Assembly (NCBI RefSeq): GCF_003641185.1
Contig: NZ_CP032757.1
Span: forward strand, 868,001-932,000
Length of the DNA stretch: 64,000 bases
Direction of reading: 5' to 3'
Origin: Lactiplantibacillus pentosus
GTDB lineage: Bacteria > Bacillota > Bacilli > Lactobacillales > Lactobacillaceae
Shown here: positions 16,621 to 26,285 of the stretch, in pieces
How positions within the stretch are numbered: position 1 is the stretch's first letter
How the letters are laid out: each line of letters starts with the position of its first letter
The notes under the pieces: model-generated
The model's database searches: none
Told to the model about the DNA's origin: nothing
The model's input: the letters and a program-made list of their open reading frames with translations, nothing else
Made by a program: the position numbers and the translations under genes

Positions 16621-17574
16621 TTACTCACTAACTTTTGCGTTTTGTTCAGCCAAGTTGGTTAAGTGTTCGAATAGGATTCCTTCACGCAAGCCATTCTGGG
16701 AGAATATCATCCGGTCAGAGTCTAGGAAGCGCATCAGACTGATGGCAGGGACCATACCACCGACGATAATATCGGCTCGGTCCTTGGCGAGCCCCGGAAT
16801 CGCAGCCCGACCAGCCGCATCTTGTGCGATGACGGTATTAAACGTGTCGTAAATCGCATTATCGCGCAGTCGGTAGCCATGAATATCCTCAAAATTCAAA
16901 ATATTGCATTGGCGTCGATTGATTTTCGCTAACGTCCGGTTACTGCCACCTAAGCAGACGAGTGGCAAGTTCAGGCCGTTGCGTAACCACCAGACGCTAT
17001 TAAAAATTTTATCAACAAAGGTCATCGTTTGGAATAACTGACTCGCGCTGACTTGGTCATTGAGGCCAAATTTTTCAGAGAGGCTCACCGCGCCAATCGG
17101 GAGGCTAATCAATTCCTTGGCCTGGCCATTGGTGATCAAGACGAGTTCGCAGCTACCACCGCCAGTATCGACCATCACACAGTTAGTCGTGGGCAGGGTG
17201 TTCACAACGCCGAGATAGTCATAGTAGGCTTCAGTGGTGCCCGGAATCACTTCAATATCCAGCCCGACTTCACTTTTGACCCGCTTGAGGAACTTCTTTT
17301 GATTACTAGCTTTACGGGTCGCAGCCGTGGCGACTGCTTTAATTGTTAAGTTGGGCAAAGTTTCGTAGACGGCCGCAAAGGATTTGAGGGCCGCAATGGT
17401 GCGGTCGATGGCATCTGGTTGTAAGGTCGGTTTGTCCGTCGCGTTTTCGTTAGCGGATAGCCGCACCATCTCCTTTAAGCGGTGCGTCACGGTGTAACTG
17501 CCATCTTCTTGAATCTGCGTAATCGTCATTCGACACGAGTTAGAACCTAAGTCAATGACCGCGAAATTTTCCAT
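16621..17574 (-). CDS. ppx: Exopolyphosphatase (short Ppx/GppA form)
   Basis: 317 residues: only the two actin-like ATPase domains, as in short Ppx/GppA enzymes. It begins with VIDLGSNSCRM (phosphate loop), has VDTGGGSCELVLI (second loop with catalytic Glu region) and IIVGGMVPAI near the end. Hydrolyses terminal phosphate from polyphosphate or pppGpp. Last gene of the ppx-ppk-ppx operon, two bases after the ppk stop, so translation is probably coupled. Confidence 0.9.
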   Translation of the reverse strand: MENFAVIDLGSNSCRMTITQIQEDGSYTVTHRLKEMVRLSANENATDKPTLQPDAIDRTIAALKSFAAVYETLPNLTIKAVATAATRKASNQKKFLKRVKSEVGLDIEVIPGTTEAYYDYLGVVNTLPTTNCVMVDTGGGSCELVLITNGQAKELISLPIGAVSLSEKFGLNDQVSASQLFQTMTFVDKIFNSVWWLRNGLNLPLVCLGGSNRTLAKINRRQCNILNFEDIHGYRLRDNAIYDTFNTVIAQDAAGRAAIPGLAKDRADIIVGGMVPAISLMRFLDSDRMIFSQNGLREGILFEHLTNLAEQNAKVSE

Positions 17575-17576
17575 TG

Positions 17577-19733
17577 CTAATCATCCTCTCTATCTAGATA
17601 TGAAGCGTCTGGTTCGTTTTTAGGGCTCATCATTGGAATAAACTGGTGGGCGTTACTTGTCGGTGTCGCTTCACCGTGATCCTCCTTGACGGCTTGTTCA
17701 GCTTCCTGAATAAACGTGGCTTGTGAATCGAGCACTTCTAAGCCTCGACCATCGACGCGCGTGTACGTATTGTCTGGTTGTAAAATCCGGGTCTTAACGG
17801 TATCGGCCCACATCGTCGCAAAAATGTTCATCGCACGGTGACTGATTTCGGGTTGCAACAGTGGAAAGAGCAATTCCACCCGCCGATTCAAGTTCCGTGT
17901 CATCATGTCCGCACTCGATAGGTAAATCTGCGGTTCGCCGTCATTACTGAAATAGTAGATTCGACTGTGTTCTAGCAGCCGACCGATAATCGAGTGAACT
18001 TCAATATTATCTGAGACACCTTTGATACCGGTCCGTAAGCAACAGATGCCCCGAATAATCAGCTGAATTTTAACGCCCGCATGGGAAGCTTCATAGAGTT
18101 TGCTAATAATTTGCGGGTCAGATAGTGAGTTCATCTTCATCTTAACGACAGCTGGTCGTCCCGCCTTGGCAATCGCGATTTCATCGTCAAGTTTTTCGTT
18201 GATGAAGTCGCGAATGCCATCTGGTGAGATGTGCAGCTTGTGGAAGTACGGAGGCTCCGAATAGCCGGACAACATGTTGAAAATGTTGGAGGCATCGATG
18301 CCCATGTCAGTATCCGCGGTGAACAGCCCCATATCGGTATAAAAGTGGGCGGTGACGTCGTTATAATTACCAGTTCCCATGTGCATGTAGCGCTTGATAC
18401 CTTCGTTTTCACGACGTACGACTAACGCCAACTTGCAGTGGGTCTTGAGGCCAATCAAACCGTAGATGACGTGACAGCCCATTTCTTCAAGCTTTTTAGC
18501 CCAGTGCACGTTGTTTTCTTCATCAAACCGGGCCTTGACTTCGACCAGTACCGTGACTTGTTTGCCATTCTGCGCCGCTTGTCCGAGGTACTTGATGATT
18601 GGTGAGTCCGCCGAGACCCGGTACAAGGTCATCTTAATGGCCAATACATCGTTATCTTCGGCAGCTTCGCGGATGAAATCGACCACGGGTTTGAAATCAT
18701 CATATGGATATTGCATCAAGATGTCATGATCCTTGATGAGGTCAAAAATCGAACGTTCACGGTATTTCGCCGGATAGTACGCACGATATTTCGGGTAGTT
18801 CAAGTCGTCATGACCCTGGACTGCCTTCACAAGCTTGGATAAGAAGGTCAAATTGAGTGGCCCGTTGATGACGTACAGGGTACTTTCACTAATGCCAAGC
18901 GCTTTGGCCAAACGAGTCCGTTGATGCTTACTCATGCTTTTTTCAACTTCCAGCCGCATGACTTTACCACGTTCACGCATCTTCAGTTGTTTCTGGACTT
19001 CTTTTAACAGGTCAGACGTATCTTCCTCAGCAACGTCTAAGTCCAAATCGCGCATGACCCGGTAGCAACTCGTCTCCTTGACCGTATAGTTGATAAATAG
19101 GGAACCGACAAACGCCTTGATGATTTCTTCAATCAAAATAAACTGATTGGGTTTGCCAGGTAAGACAACGACCCGTGGAAAGACGTCTGGGACTTGGACG
19201 GTCGCAAATTTGCGGTCCTTTTTATCACCATTTTTATAAATCCGTAGCGCAATATTTAAGGTGTTATTGCCAATGAATGGGAAGGGCCGTGAAGAATCAT
19301 CCGCCATCGGGGTCAACGCCGGGTAGAGTTCATCATCAAAATAATTTTTGACAAACGTGTGTTGTTCTTCATTTAAGTCCGCCATCGTCAACAGGTGAAT
19401 GTCGTGTTGTTCTAGTAACGGCAACAGGGAACGATTCAAGGTGTTATATTGCCGTTTGACCATTTCATGCGCCTTGTCGTTAATGGCCGCGACCTGATCA
19501 GCGGCGGTCAGTCCAGCCGGGTCCGGCTTGGTATAATTGACCGACATTAATTTGCGTAATGACGCGACCCATACCGTGAAGAACTCGTCGAGGTTGCTCT
19601 GTGTGATGCCTAAGAAGCGCACCCGTTCGAGGAGCGGATTGTCCTTATCGCGGGCTTCATCCAAGACACGATAATTAAAATCAAGCCAGCTAAGTTCACG
19701 GTTGGTGTAATAACTTTCTTTGTGATAATTCAT
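17577..19733 (-). CDS. ppk: Polyphosphate kinase
   Basis: 718 residues, standard PPK1 size. Makes long-chain polyphosphate from ATP. Domains in order: N domain starting YTNRELSWLDFNYRVL, head domain with SNLDEFF, then the two PLD-like catalytic domains with RFDEENNVHWAKKLEEMGCHVIYG, GLKTHCKLALVVRRE (autophosphorylated His) and MHMGTGNYND, and RFDE/ NRRVELLFPL near the end. One base separates it from the upstream Ppx/GppA gene. Confidence 0.95.
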   Translation of the reverse strand: MNYHKESYYTNRELSWLDFNYRVLDEARDKDNPLLERVRFLGITQSNLDEFFTVWVASLRKLMSVNYTKPDPAGLTAADQVAAINDKAHEMVKRQYNTLNRSLLPLLEQHDIHLLTMADLNEEQHTFVKNYFDDELYPALTPMADDSSRPFPFIGNNTLNIALRIYKNGDKKDRKFATVQVPDVFPRVVVLPGKPNQFILIEEIIKAFVGSLFINYTVKETSCYRVMRDLDLDVAEEDTSDLLKEVQKQLKMRERGKVMRLEVEKSMSKHQRTRLAKALGISESTLYVINGPLNLTFLSKLVKAVQGHDDLNYPKYRAYYPAKYRERSIFDLIKDHDILMQYPYDDFKPVVDFIREAAEDNDVLAIKMTLYRVSADSPIIKYLGQAAQNGKQVTVLVEVKARFDEENNVHWAKKLEEMGCHVIYGLIGLKTHCKLALVVRRENEGIKRYMHMGTGNYNDVTAHFYTDMGLFTADTDMGIDASNIFNMLSGYSEPPYFHKLHISPDGIRDFINEKLDDEIAIAKAGRPAVVKMKMNSLSDPQIISKLYEASHAGVKIQLIIRGICCLRTGIKGVSDNIEVHSIIGRLLEHSRIYYFSNDGEPQIYLSSADMMTRNLNRRVELLFPLLQPEISHRAMNIFATMWADTVKTRILQPDNTYTRVDGRGLEVLDSQATFIQEAEQAVKEDHGEATPTSNAHQFIPMMSPKNEPDASYLDREDD

Positions 19734-19734
19734 T

Positions 19735-21264
19735 TTAACGAACCCCCCGTTGTTTGATGACTGGTGTTAAACCAAAGACTTCTTTGAAAAAGGCTGCTTT
19801 TTGAGCGAAGACCCAATTCTCTAAGAACAGGTCGTCGTGGGCAAAGCAGGTGATGATGACGCGTGGATTACGAATCGAAACGGAGATCTTGTCGACTTTT
19901 TGTTTGCGACCATCATCGAGTGCGTCCGCAATCCGTAAAATCGCTGACAGTTTCGAGACTAACAACCGCTGTTCGACTTGCAAGTTGGCAAAGTGTCGAA
20001 TATCTTTCGAAGGGGTTTGTGCGCTGTGATAACGTGAAATCAGCGCGACAATCCGTTTTTCAGTATCGGTCAGACCCATTAATTCAGTTGCTTGTAAGAT
20101 GTAGTCTGAATGTAGGTAATGTTGATGTGGATCGACATAACTCCCAACGTCATGGACGATAGCGGCAACTTGTAGCAGTAACCGATCGCGTTTGCCGAGG
20201 TGGTGCAGCGGCTTTAATTGGTCGAATAGGTGTAATGAGAACTTCGTGACCAGGTCGCGATGCTTCGGTTCAACGTTGTAGCGGTCGGCAATATTCTTGG
20301 CCGCGGTAACGATTTGGTCGTTGAAGTTATACTTCTTATAGCCCAGCTTAATGGCTTCTTGGATAATCAGGCCATCGAGGACCGTGACGTTACCCAGCCA
20401 AATCTTTTCGGCATTCGTGAGCTGAAGTAGTTCGTTGATCAAGAGTAGTTCCGGCACGATCAGGCGGACATCTTCCTCGTCGACTTCGTATTTATCCATT
20501 AAATACTGATCCGAGGCGTTGATGACGTCATCGTAGAGTGCTTGAAAATCAGCCTTACTGAGTTCTTCAACCCCGGCTTTGGATTGTTGTTGCCGAAAGA
20601 GGGTCGCAAAGGGTGCCACACCTAACATCACGACGTTACTAGGTTGGTCGCGATGCCCAGGCAGGAAGCGCCCGAAATCAATGATTTGACTAGAAATATA
20701 ATCATCGAGTACTTCGACATAATTAGGCACACTCGATTGCAAGTTTTCCAGCACTTCCGCAATCCGAACGGGTCCCAAGCGCAGACTGCGTGAATAAATA
20801 AAGTTACTCTGGTCGTAATGTGAGATACCGACACTCCCGGAATTGATTCCGAGGAGGTAAGTCGGTTTCGTAATCATTTCCTTGAAACGTGGAAAGTGGA
20901 CGGCAATCGCGACGGAGCGCAGATAAGTTTCCTGACTACTGGAGAGCCAGTCGATTTTGAGGCCCGTGCGCACGAGTAACTGGTCTTGAATATAGTCAGC
21001 GTTATTGGCGGATGATAAAGACCACGATCCCCATAAATGGTAGTCCTTAACCCCGTAATCGTTCATAATCTGCACGAAGCCACTCAACGCTTGTGCGGCC
21101 TGTTCCACTGAATCATAGTCGATCGTATGCTGATCGTAAATATCTTCCCCAAGTGAAACGTCGGAACGAACCCGTTCGACTTGGCGGAGTGTTCTTAAAT
21201 TGACAATCGACAATTCAATACTTTGAACGTTGATCATCATAATTCCAAATAATTTTGCTGCCAT
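19735..21264 (-). CDS. Exopolyphosphatase, long Ppx/GppA form with HD domain
   Basis: 509 residues, similar in length to E. coli Ppx. The N-terminal actin-like domains are divergent (MMINVQSIELSIVNLR instead of the usual IDxGSNS loop, GINSGSVGISHYD for the second loop), while the C-terminal HD-type helical domain is clear (about residues 330-500, IVHDVGSYVDPHQHYLHSDYI). The weak first phosphate loop raises doubt about hydrolase activity; it may sense polyphosphate or (p)ppGpp. First gene of the operon. Confidence 0.82.
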   Translation of the reverse strand: MAAKLFGIMMINVQSIELSIVNLRTLRQVERVRSDVSLGEDIYDQHTIDYDSVEQAAQALSGFVQIMNDYGVKDYHLWGSWSLSSANNADYIQDQLLVRTGLKIDWLSSSQETYLRSVAIAVHFPRFKEMITKPTYLLGINSGSVGISHYDQSNFIYSRSLRLGPVRIAEVLENLQSSVPNYVEVLDDYISSQIIDFGRFLPGHRDQPSNVVMLGVAPFATLFRQQQSKAGVEELSKADFQALYDDVINASDQYLMDKYEVDEEDVRLIVPELLLINELLQLTNAEKIWLGNVTVLDGLIIQEAIKLGYKKYNFNDQIVTAAKNIADRYNVEPKHRDLVTKFSLHLFDQLKPLHHLGKRDRLLLQVAAIVHDVGSYVDPHQHYLHSDYILQATELMGLTDTEKRIVALISRYHSAQTPSKDIRHFANLQVEQRLLVSKLSAILRIADALDDGRKQKVDKISVSIRNPRVIITCFAHDDLFLENWVFAQKAAFFKEVFGLTPVIKQRGVR

Positions 21265-21541
21265 GGCGATCCCCCATTTAATGAATTCCTGACCCCGATT
21301 AGGTTAAAGTCATGTAATTATTTTTAGTTTAACACAGGTTGAGGTTAGTTAAATTAGTATTTTACTAGTACAAGCGTTAGCTAGCGCTTCTAGGTTATAT
21401 TCGAAAATTAAGATTACATCAACTTGTCTTGAGCGGTGTTGGTGCAAATGGATGACGGATTGGCTTTAATCAGTTGATGCTTAACATCGTTATTACGCTG
21501 TTAATACAACGAGCTGATAGAGTGAAGTGTTTGCCAGGGTG

Positions 21542-22426
21542 TTGGCTTATCGTTCGTCAGCTGATATTCGTCCTAATCCGACCTCCGGGGCTGGCTGACA
21601 ATTGCTGGAACGTAAGCCGACGTCGATTTGAACTCACGCAGCAGCCCACTGCGCAATTTCAAATACGAGTCTTATTCTAAGCCGGAAGAACACCACTTCC
21701 GACTAAGAATAATTTGGCTACTGAGCATTGTCAGCCAGCCCCTCCAGTCGGGAAGCCGCTTGAATGGCGGATGAACGGCCTCCTATTTTGGTGCAATTGA
21801 CCATCGATTATTTGGTGACTGGACCTTCAGGTAAACTTGAATCACCGTGGATGATAATTTATGGTACTTAAATATTGAAAAATTTGAGAATCATGGACTA
21901 ATTTCAACGGTACATAGTCATAGCGTCAAATGAGAGAAGTGTCGTTCGTTTAAGATTTAAAGCTTCAACATCCTGGTCAATCAGAGAAAACTCGCACGAT
22001 TTTCAGTGAAGCTCATAGTTCTTAGAATTCAAACACAATTGAGATAGCTAAGAAATTATTGAACACCATTTCTACAGTTGAATCTCAAAATAACTGTCTG
22101 TTAAGAATCAATGACCAGTCGATTAAAAGTTGGGTCCGCAAATATCTGCCTTTCAAATACCATTCCCGGCTGGAAGGCGTTTCTGACAATGCTCAGTCTT
22201 CTTCAGAGTGTGAGGTTCAGACGGGTTGGGACTGAGGATTAGCCTAGCTAGAGCGTTAAGCGGTGAATTTCCGCTTGGCGTTCTGGCGTAGCTAACCGGA
22301 AGTCCCAGTCTGACCCGAACACGTTTCATCCATACTGCAGCTAACGTGAAAGACCAGTATTTAAGACGTGATTTGTCGGCTTAAATCTGTGTCCATCGCG
22401 TCTAAGTTGGCTGTTTTTGAACTAAG
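21542..22426 (-). repeat. Palindromic modular repeat, copy R2 (inverted, with nested insert)
   Basis: Inverse orientation to R1. Module A lies at about 21585-21740 (GGGGCTGGCTGACAATTGCT / AGCATTGTCAGCCAGCCCC), module B at about 22165-22405. In R2 and R4 the inner part of module B holds an extra palindromic insert (about 22215-22320: GGGTTGGGACT / AGTCCCAGTCTGACCC with inner TTAGC / GCTAA arms). The end by the licD gene is shortened but keeps CTGTTTTTGAACTAAG. The whole 21265-22526 gap has no credible gene. Confidence 0.82.
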
Positions 22427-22526
22427 AACTGAAATGCACCAACGAACAGAAATCTGACCCACGCGCCAGTAACTAAAAAGGGCGTGGGTCAGCAGTAACG
22501 AGTACCCTGAACCACGCTAGCGACAG

Positions 22527-23336
22527 TTATAAAATCTCGTGATTATCGATAATTAGTTTGTTCAGATGTTTTTCAACTCGTTTATCGGCTGGTGGTAATT
22601 GCATATAGTCGCCGTACATCCGCGTTAGCACGGCATCATAAGCTTTTGGCACGTGAACTTGAAGTGTCTCGAATGGCACGGTCGTCAATTCAGTTAATTC
22701 ACGATAGGACATGATTTCTTTATCGTAATCATACTGTGACGCTAAGTTTTTGTAGGTCCGTGAGTCGGATTGTTCATACAAACGCATGTATTCTTCGCGC
22801 TCCTGCTTGTGCCGGTTGACTTCGGCGAGCTGTTCAGGCGTGTGTTTGCTTAAGATGTTGCGTAGCGGTGTTTTGACAAAATTATAGTTGAGTTTGAGCA
22901 AAATCGCGGCATCCGTTAACTTATAATGAAGCATCTGTGAGCGGCGTAAGGCCTCGTCATTAGGAATCTTGTCGAATGGAAAAATATCAACGAACACGCC
23001 TTTGAACGCGTTATTGACGTTATTCTTTTCTTCGATATAAGTGTTGACGTCCAGTAACTTCATATAACTGAGGGCGTAATCTGGATCCGAGGCGCCCGTT
23101 TGGAGAAAATACTGGTTCGGGTCCAGGTGACGATTAGCGACGGCGATAAAGCGCTGGTAGTCGCGACGTCGCATGCCAATGTCGATGTCATCATCCCACG
23201 GGATGAAGCCGTGATGGCGGATGGCACCCAGTAGCGACCCGCCAATCAAAAAGTAGTCGATGTTTTCAGCGTCACAAATATCAATGACGACTTGCATGAG
23301 GCGTAATTCGACGCGATGTAAAGGTGTCAAAGGCAT
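22527..23336 (-). CDS. LicD-family nucleotidyltransferase-like protein
   Basis: 269 residues from the ATG at 23336 (GGAG nine bases ahead; the longer TTG form lacks a site). Core LicD features: YFLIGGSLLGAIRHHGFIPWDDDIDIGMRRRDY, where the GGSLLGA and DDDID motifs form the nucleotidyltransferase metal site, then FVDIFPFD. LicD proteins transfer phosphocholine or other phospho-groups to surface glycans or teichoic acids; the substrate here is unknown. Transcribed alone, divergently from marR. Confidence 0.88.
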   Translation of the reverse strand: MPLTPLHRVELRLMQVVIDICDAENIDYFLIGGSLLGAIRHHGFIPWDDDIDIGMRRRDYQRFIAVANRHLDPNQYFLQTGASDPDYALSYMKLLDVNTYIEEKNNVNNAFKGVFVDIFPFDKIPNDEALRRSQMLHYKLTDAAILLKLNYNFVKTPLRNILSKHTPEQLAEVNRHKQEREEYMRLYEQSDSRTYKNLASQYDYDKEIMSYRELTELTTVPFETLQVHVPKAYDAVLTRMYGDYMQLPPADKRVEKHLNKLIIDNHEIL

Positions 23337-23504
23337 AGTTTTCGTCTCCGTTTCCGTAAGCGGTTTATCATACTTCAATCATACACTTAGTCACTGAAAA
23401 TTGTTAGGGAGGATGCTTAACAATGTGAAATGCGGGTAATTACATGCAAAATAGTTAAAGGCGTGATATATTCGAACAAAAGTAATGAAGTGATGGTGAT
23501 CGCG

Positions 23505-23978
23505 ATGAATAATGACGAATTAAGCAAATTGCTAAATGATTATTTTGAGGCATACCAAAATACAACTAAAATTATGATGGACTTGGTGGCTTGGCCATTA
23601 AGTCAAAATAAGCTGTCGTTTGAACAATTTTTGATTTTACGGCGGATTGCGACCACTGAAGACGTGACGCTCAACGATATTGCCATTCAGCGGCAAGTGA
23701 CGCGCAGTGCGATTTCACGGCAAGTTAAGTCGCTATTGATGCAGCATTACGTGTTCCAAGTACCGGATCCACGTGACCGGCGTCGGCTGTATCTGCATTT
23801 AACGGAACGTGGGCAACAAGTTGAACGGGTCGTCGACCAAGCAATTACGCAACATTTTGATCACTGGGTCAATCAGTTAGGGGCACCGCAAATCGACCAA
23901 GTCCTCCAGATGATGGAGACGTTTAGTCAACAGGTCACTGACTTGGGCGAACCGCAGTCACACCCCGTCCTTCACTAG
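23505..23978 (+). CDS. MarR-family transcriptional regulator
   Basis: About 157 residues from the ATG at 23505; the frame is open to 23430 but upstream codons lack a ribosome site. Winged helix clear: LSFEQFLILRRIATTEDVTLNDIAIQRQVTRSAISRQVKSLLMQHYV followed by the wing DPRDRRRLYLHLTERG. Divergent from the LicD gene, 170 nt apart, so could control it. No conserved cysteine for redox sensing is seen. Confidence 0.87.
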   Translation: MNNDELSKLLNDYFEAYQNTTKIMMDLVAWPLSQNKLSFEQFLILRRIATTEDVTLNDIAIQRQVTRSAISRQVKSLLMQHYVFQVPDPRDRRRLYLHLTERGQQVERVVDQAITQHFDHWVNQLGAPQIDQVLQMMETFSQQVTDLGEPQSHPVLH

Positions 23979-24048
23979 GTTCTACTGAATCTAAATGGTA
24001 CTGAGGTGAGTAGTCGTCTGCAAGTTATCATAGTAAGTAGGAAAAACA

Positions 24049-24097
24049 TAGGCGCGACAGGAATTTATAACTGAATTCTTGTCGCGCCTATTGTGTT
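24049..24097 (+). terminator. Terminator-like hairpin after marR
   Basis: AGGCGCGACAGGAATT / AATTCTTGTCGCGCCT, a long stem; the following T run is interrupted (ATTGTGTTT). Confidence 0.6.
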
Positions 24098-24240
24098 TGG
24101 ACTGCTATTTAAAGTGAGCAGGACGTATTCGCTGTGGGGACGATCCGTTTGAACCCGGAATCGTGCTCATGAGACTGCAGCGAGACTCATGAAAGTTGCA
24201 ACGACTAATGTGGATCTAGCCAATGGTCGTTGCGGCTAAC

Positions 24241-24402
24241 TTAGTGTTTAAAAAAGTTATGGTACACGCCTTCGCAAGCTTCCAGGAACATCCCGATGGC
24301 CATCAAATACATGGCGAGCATGTTTTGCATGGTGAAGACCAGGTAGAGTAAGACTGCATACAGTACCAAAAAGAAGACTGCGGTGAATTTGGAACCAGCC
24401 AT
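24241..24402 (-). CDS. Small membrane protein, 53 residues
   Basis: Read from the minus strand: ATG at 24402 behind AAGAGGTGA, stop TAA at 24241. It starts MAGSKFTAVFFLVLYAVLLYLVFT and continues MQNMLAMYLMAIGMFLEACEGVYHNFFKH. Two hydrophobic segments (about residues 8-23 and 28-40) predict a small integral membrane protein. Not recognised. The good ribosome site and codon pattern support a real gene despite its size. Confidence 0.7.
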   Translation of the reverse strand: MAGSKFTAVFFLVLYAVLLYLVFTMQNMLAMYLMAIGMFLEACEGVYHNFFKH

Positions 24403-24570
24403 TCAAATCACCTCTTAAATCAAATTTTGATAAGTGGCTACATGTCATAATGGCGGTTCGGTCTGATGGCTAAAGCCGACATTAAAACAATGAACACGCT
24501 TTAATTAACTTTATTTTAACGCAAGCTTTAATGAATTGAAAATCGCATTTAATTCGAATGATAATTATTT

Positions 24571-24648
24571 ACCGTTCGGTTATTGCATTTAATTGGACAT
24601 AATGATACGATTAAACACGTTAAAAGAACGAGTAAACACGAACGTTTA
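24571..24648 (+). promoter_or_regulatory. Promoter and PurBox-like sites upstream of the purine permease
   Basis: ATAACCGAACGGT on the minus strand (core complement ACCGTTCGGTTAT, 24571-24583) and AAACACGAACGTTT on the plus strand (24634-24647) resemble PurR boxes (core CCGAAC/ACGAAC) in inverted arrangement. A promoter TTGCAT (24583-24588)-17-TACGAT (24606-24611) with an extended TG lies between and overlaps the first box. Confidence 0.45.
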
Positions 24649-24691
24649 CAAATGTGCAATTATCATTTAAGGCGAATAACTGGAGGGAATC

Positions 24692-25999
24692 ATGAATAAA
24701 ATTGCGGCATATTTTAATTTTTCAGAATTGAAAACGTCAATGCGGACGGAAGTCTTGGCCGGATTGACGACTTTTGTCTCAATGGCTTACATCCTATTTG
24801 TTAACCCAAGTGTCCTGGGTGCATCAGGGATGGATAAAGGGGCGGTCTTCACCGCCACCGCATTGGCTTCAGCGTTAGGGTGTTTACTGATGGGGTTAGT
24901 GGCGAAGTATCCCATCGCCATCGCGCCCGGCTTAGGGGTCAACGCCTTCTTTACGTATTCGGTGGTTATCGGGATGGGTGTCAAATGGCAGACCGCACTT
25001 GCCGGCGTCTTCATTGCCGCTGTTATCTTCATTATCATTACGATTTTTAAGTTACGGGAAATGATTATTGATGCGATTCCCCGTGATATGAAGCTGGCAA
25101 TTTCTGCTGGGATCGGGTTCTTTATCGCCTTCATCGGGTTACACGGTGGTGGATTGATCGTGGCGAACAAGTCCACGGTGGTCGGCTTAGGTTCATTAAC
25201 CGTTGGGACGACTTGGCTGACGATTTTTGGCCTGATTGTCACGTTGATTCTGATGAGTCGCAAAGTACCCGGTGGGATTTTCATTGGGATGGTGCTGACG
25301 TCAATCTTGGGCTTAGTTACTGGCTTAATTAAAATGCCGTCGACAATCGTTTCCGGCGCCCCTTCATTAAAACCAACTTTTGGGGTCGCACTGGCGCACA
25401 TTGGTGACATTAATTCGTTACAATTAATCATTGTCGTTTTGACTTTCTTATTAGTCACGTTCTTCGATACGGCCGGCACGCTGGTCGGTTTAGCCGAACA
25501 AGCTGGTTTTATGAAAAACAACAAGATGCCGCGGGTCGGTAAAGCCTTGATGGCCGATTCGACTTCTATGTTAGTCGGTTCAGTGCTTGGGACTTCACCA
25601 ACTTCAGCGTACGTTGAATCCTCCGCTGGGATCGCCGTGGGTGGCCGCTCAGGGATGAGTGCCGTGGTTACCGGTGCCCTATTCATCTTCGGACTGTTCT
25701 TCTCACCATTGTTAAACGTGGTCACGGACCAAGTTACGGCACCCGCTCTAATTATCGTTGGGGTCTTGATGGCGCAATCCTTGAAGCAAATCAACTGGGA
25801 ACGCTTTGAAATTGCCGTTCCTGCCTTCTTGACTGTGATTGGGATGCCACTGACTTACAGTATTTCTGATGGGATCGCATTGGGCTTTATCGCGTATGTC
25901 ATTACGATGGTGGCCACTAAGCATGCTAAGGAAGTGCACCCATTAATGTACGTGCTCTTCTTCGTCTTTATTATCTTCTTATGGATTCTAAACGTCTGA
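24692..25999 (+). CDS. NCS2-type adenine/guanine/hypoxanthine permease
   Basis: 435 residues, 12 or more hydrophobic segments. Belongs to the AzgA/PbuG branch: ELKTSMRTEVLAGLTTFVSMAYILFVNPSVL at the N-terminus, GLGVNAFFTYSV in TM3, FFDTAGTLVGLAEQAGFM and SVLGTSPTSAYVESSAGIAVGGRSG, the characteristic substrate loop. Imports purine bases. SD GGAGG before the ATG. PurR-type regulation is suggested by the upstream boxes. Confidence 0.93.
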   Translation: MNKIAAYFNFSELKTSMRTEVLAGLTTFVSMAYILFVNPSVLGASGMDKGAVFTATALASALGCLLMGLVAKYPIAIAPGLGVNAFFTYSVVIGMGVKWQTALAGVFIAAVIFIIITIFKLREMIIDAIPRDMKLAISAGIGFFIAFIGLHGGGLIVANKSTVVGLGSLTVGTTWLTIFGLIVTLILMSRKVPGGIFIGMVLTSILGLVTGLIKMPSTIVSGAPSLKPTFGVALAHIGDINSLQLIIVVLTFLLVTFFDTAGTLVGLAEQAGFMKNNKMPRVGKALMADSTSMLVGSVLGTSPTSAYVESSAGIAVGGRSGMSAVVTGALFIFGLFFSPLLNVVTDQVTAPALIIVGVLMAQSLKQINWERFEIAVPAFLTVIGMPLTYSISDGIALGFIAYVITMVATKHAKEVHPLMYVLFFVFIIFLWILNV

Positions 26000-26062
26000 T
26001 GATGGACCATGCTTCATCATTGATTTGAATATTATTGAAACTTGTGTGATGCGGGTTTCGTT

Positions 26063-26107
26063 AAATTGGCAGTCATTCCCAATTGGGGAGTGCGGCCAAT
26101 TTTTTTG
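26063..26107 (+). terminator. Intrinsic terminator of the purine permease gene
   Basis: AAATTGGC / GGCCAATTT with an inner CCC / GGG pairing and TTTTTTT. Confidence 0.8.
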
Positions 26108-26285
26108 CGTGCAACTATGGTGATCATTTAGCGTAACCTATGATTAAAACGGACATATGTGTACCAGCCTTTTGTTGGACGAGGATGCAAATTAGCCGAT
26201 GAACAGTAGGCTGACACAATGGCACGCTTTAATCATGAAGTAACATTCGACCTGAAAAATCAAAGTAGTTAAGCGCCAAAAATCA

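Noticed and set aside
24787..25794. 335-codon minus-strand frame.
   Set aside because: Antisense shadow of the purine permease gene; composition reflects the codon pattern of the real gene.
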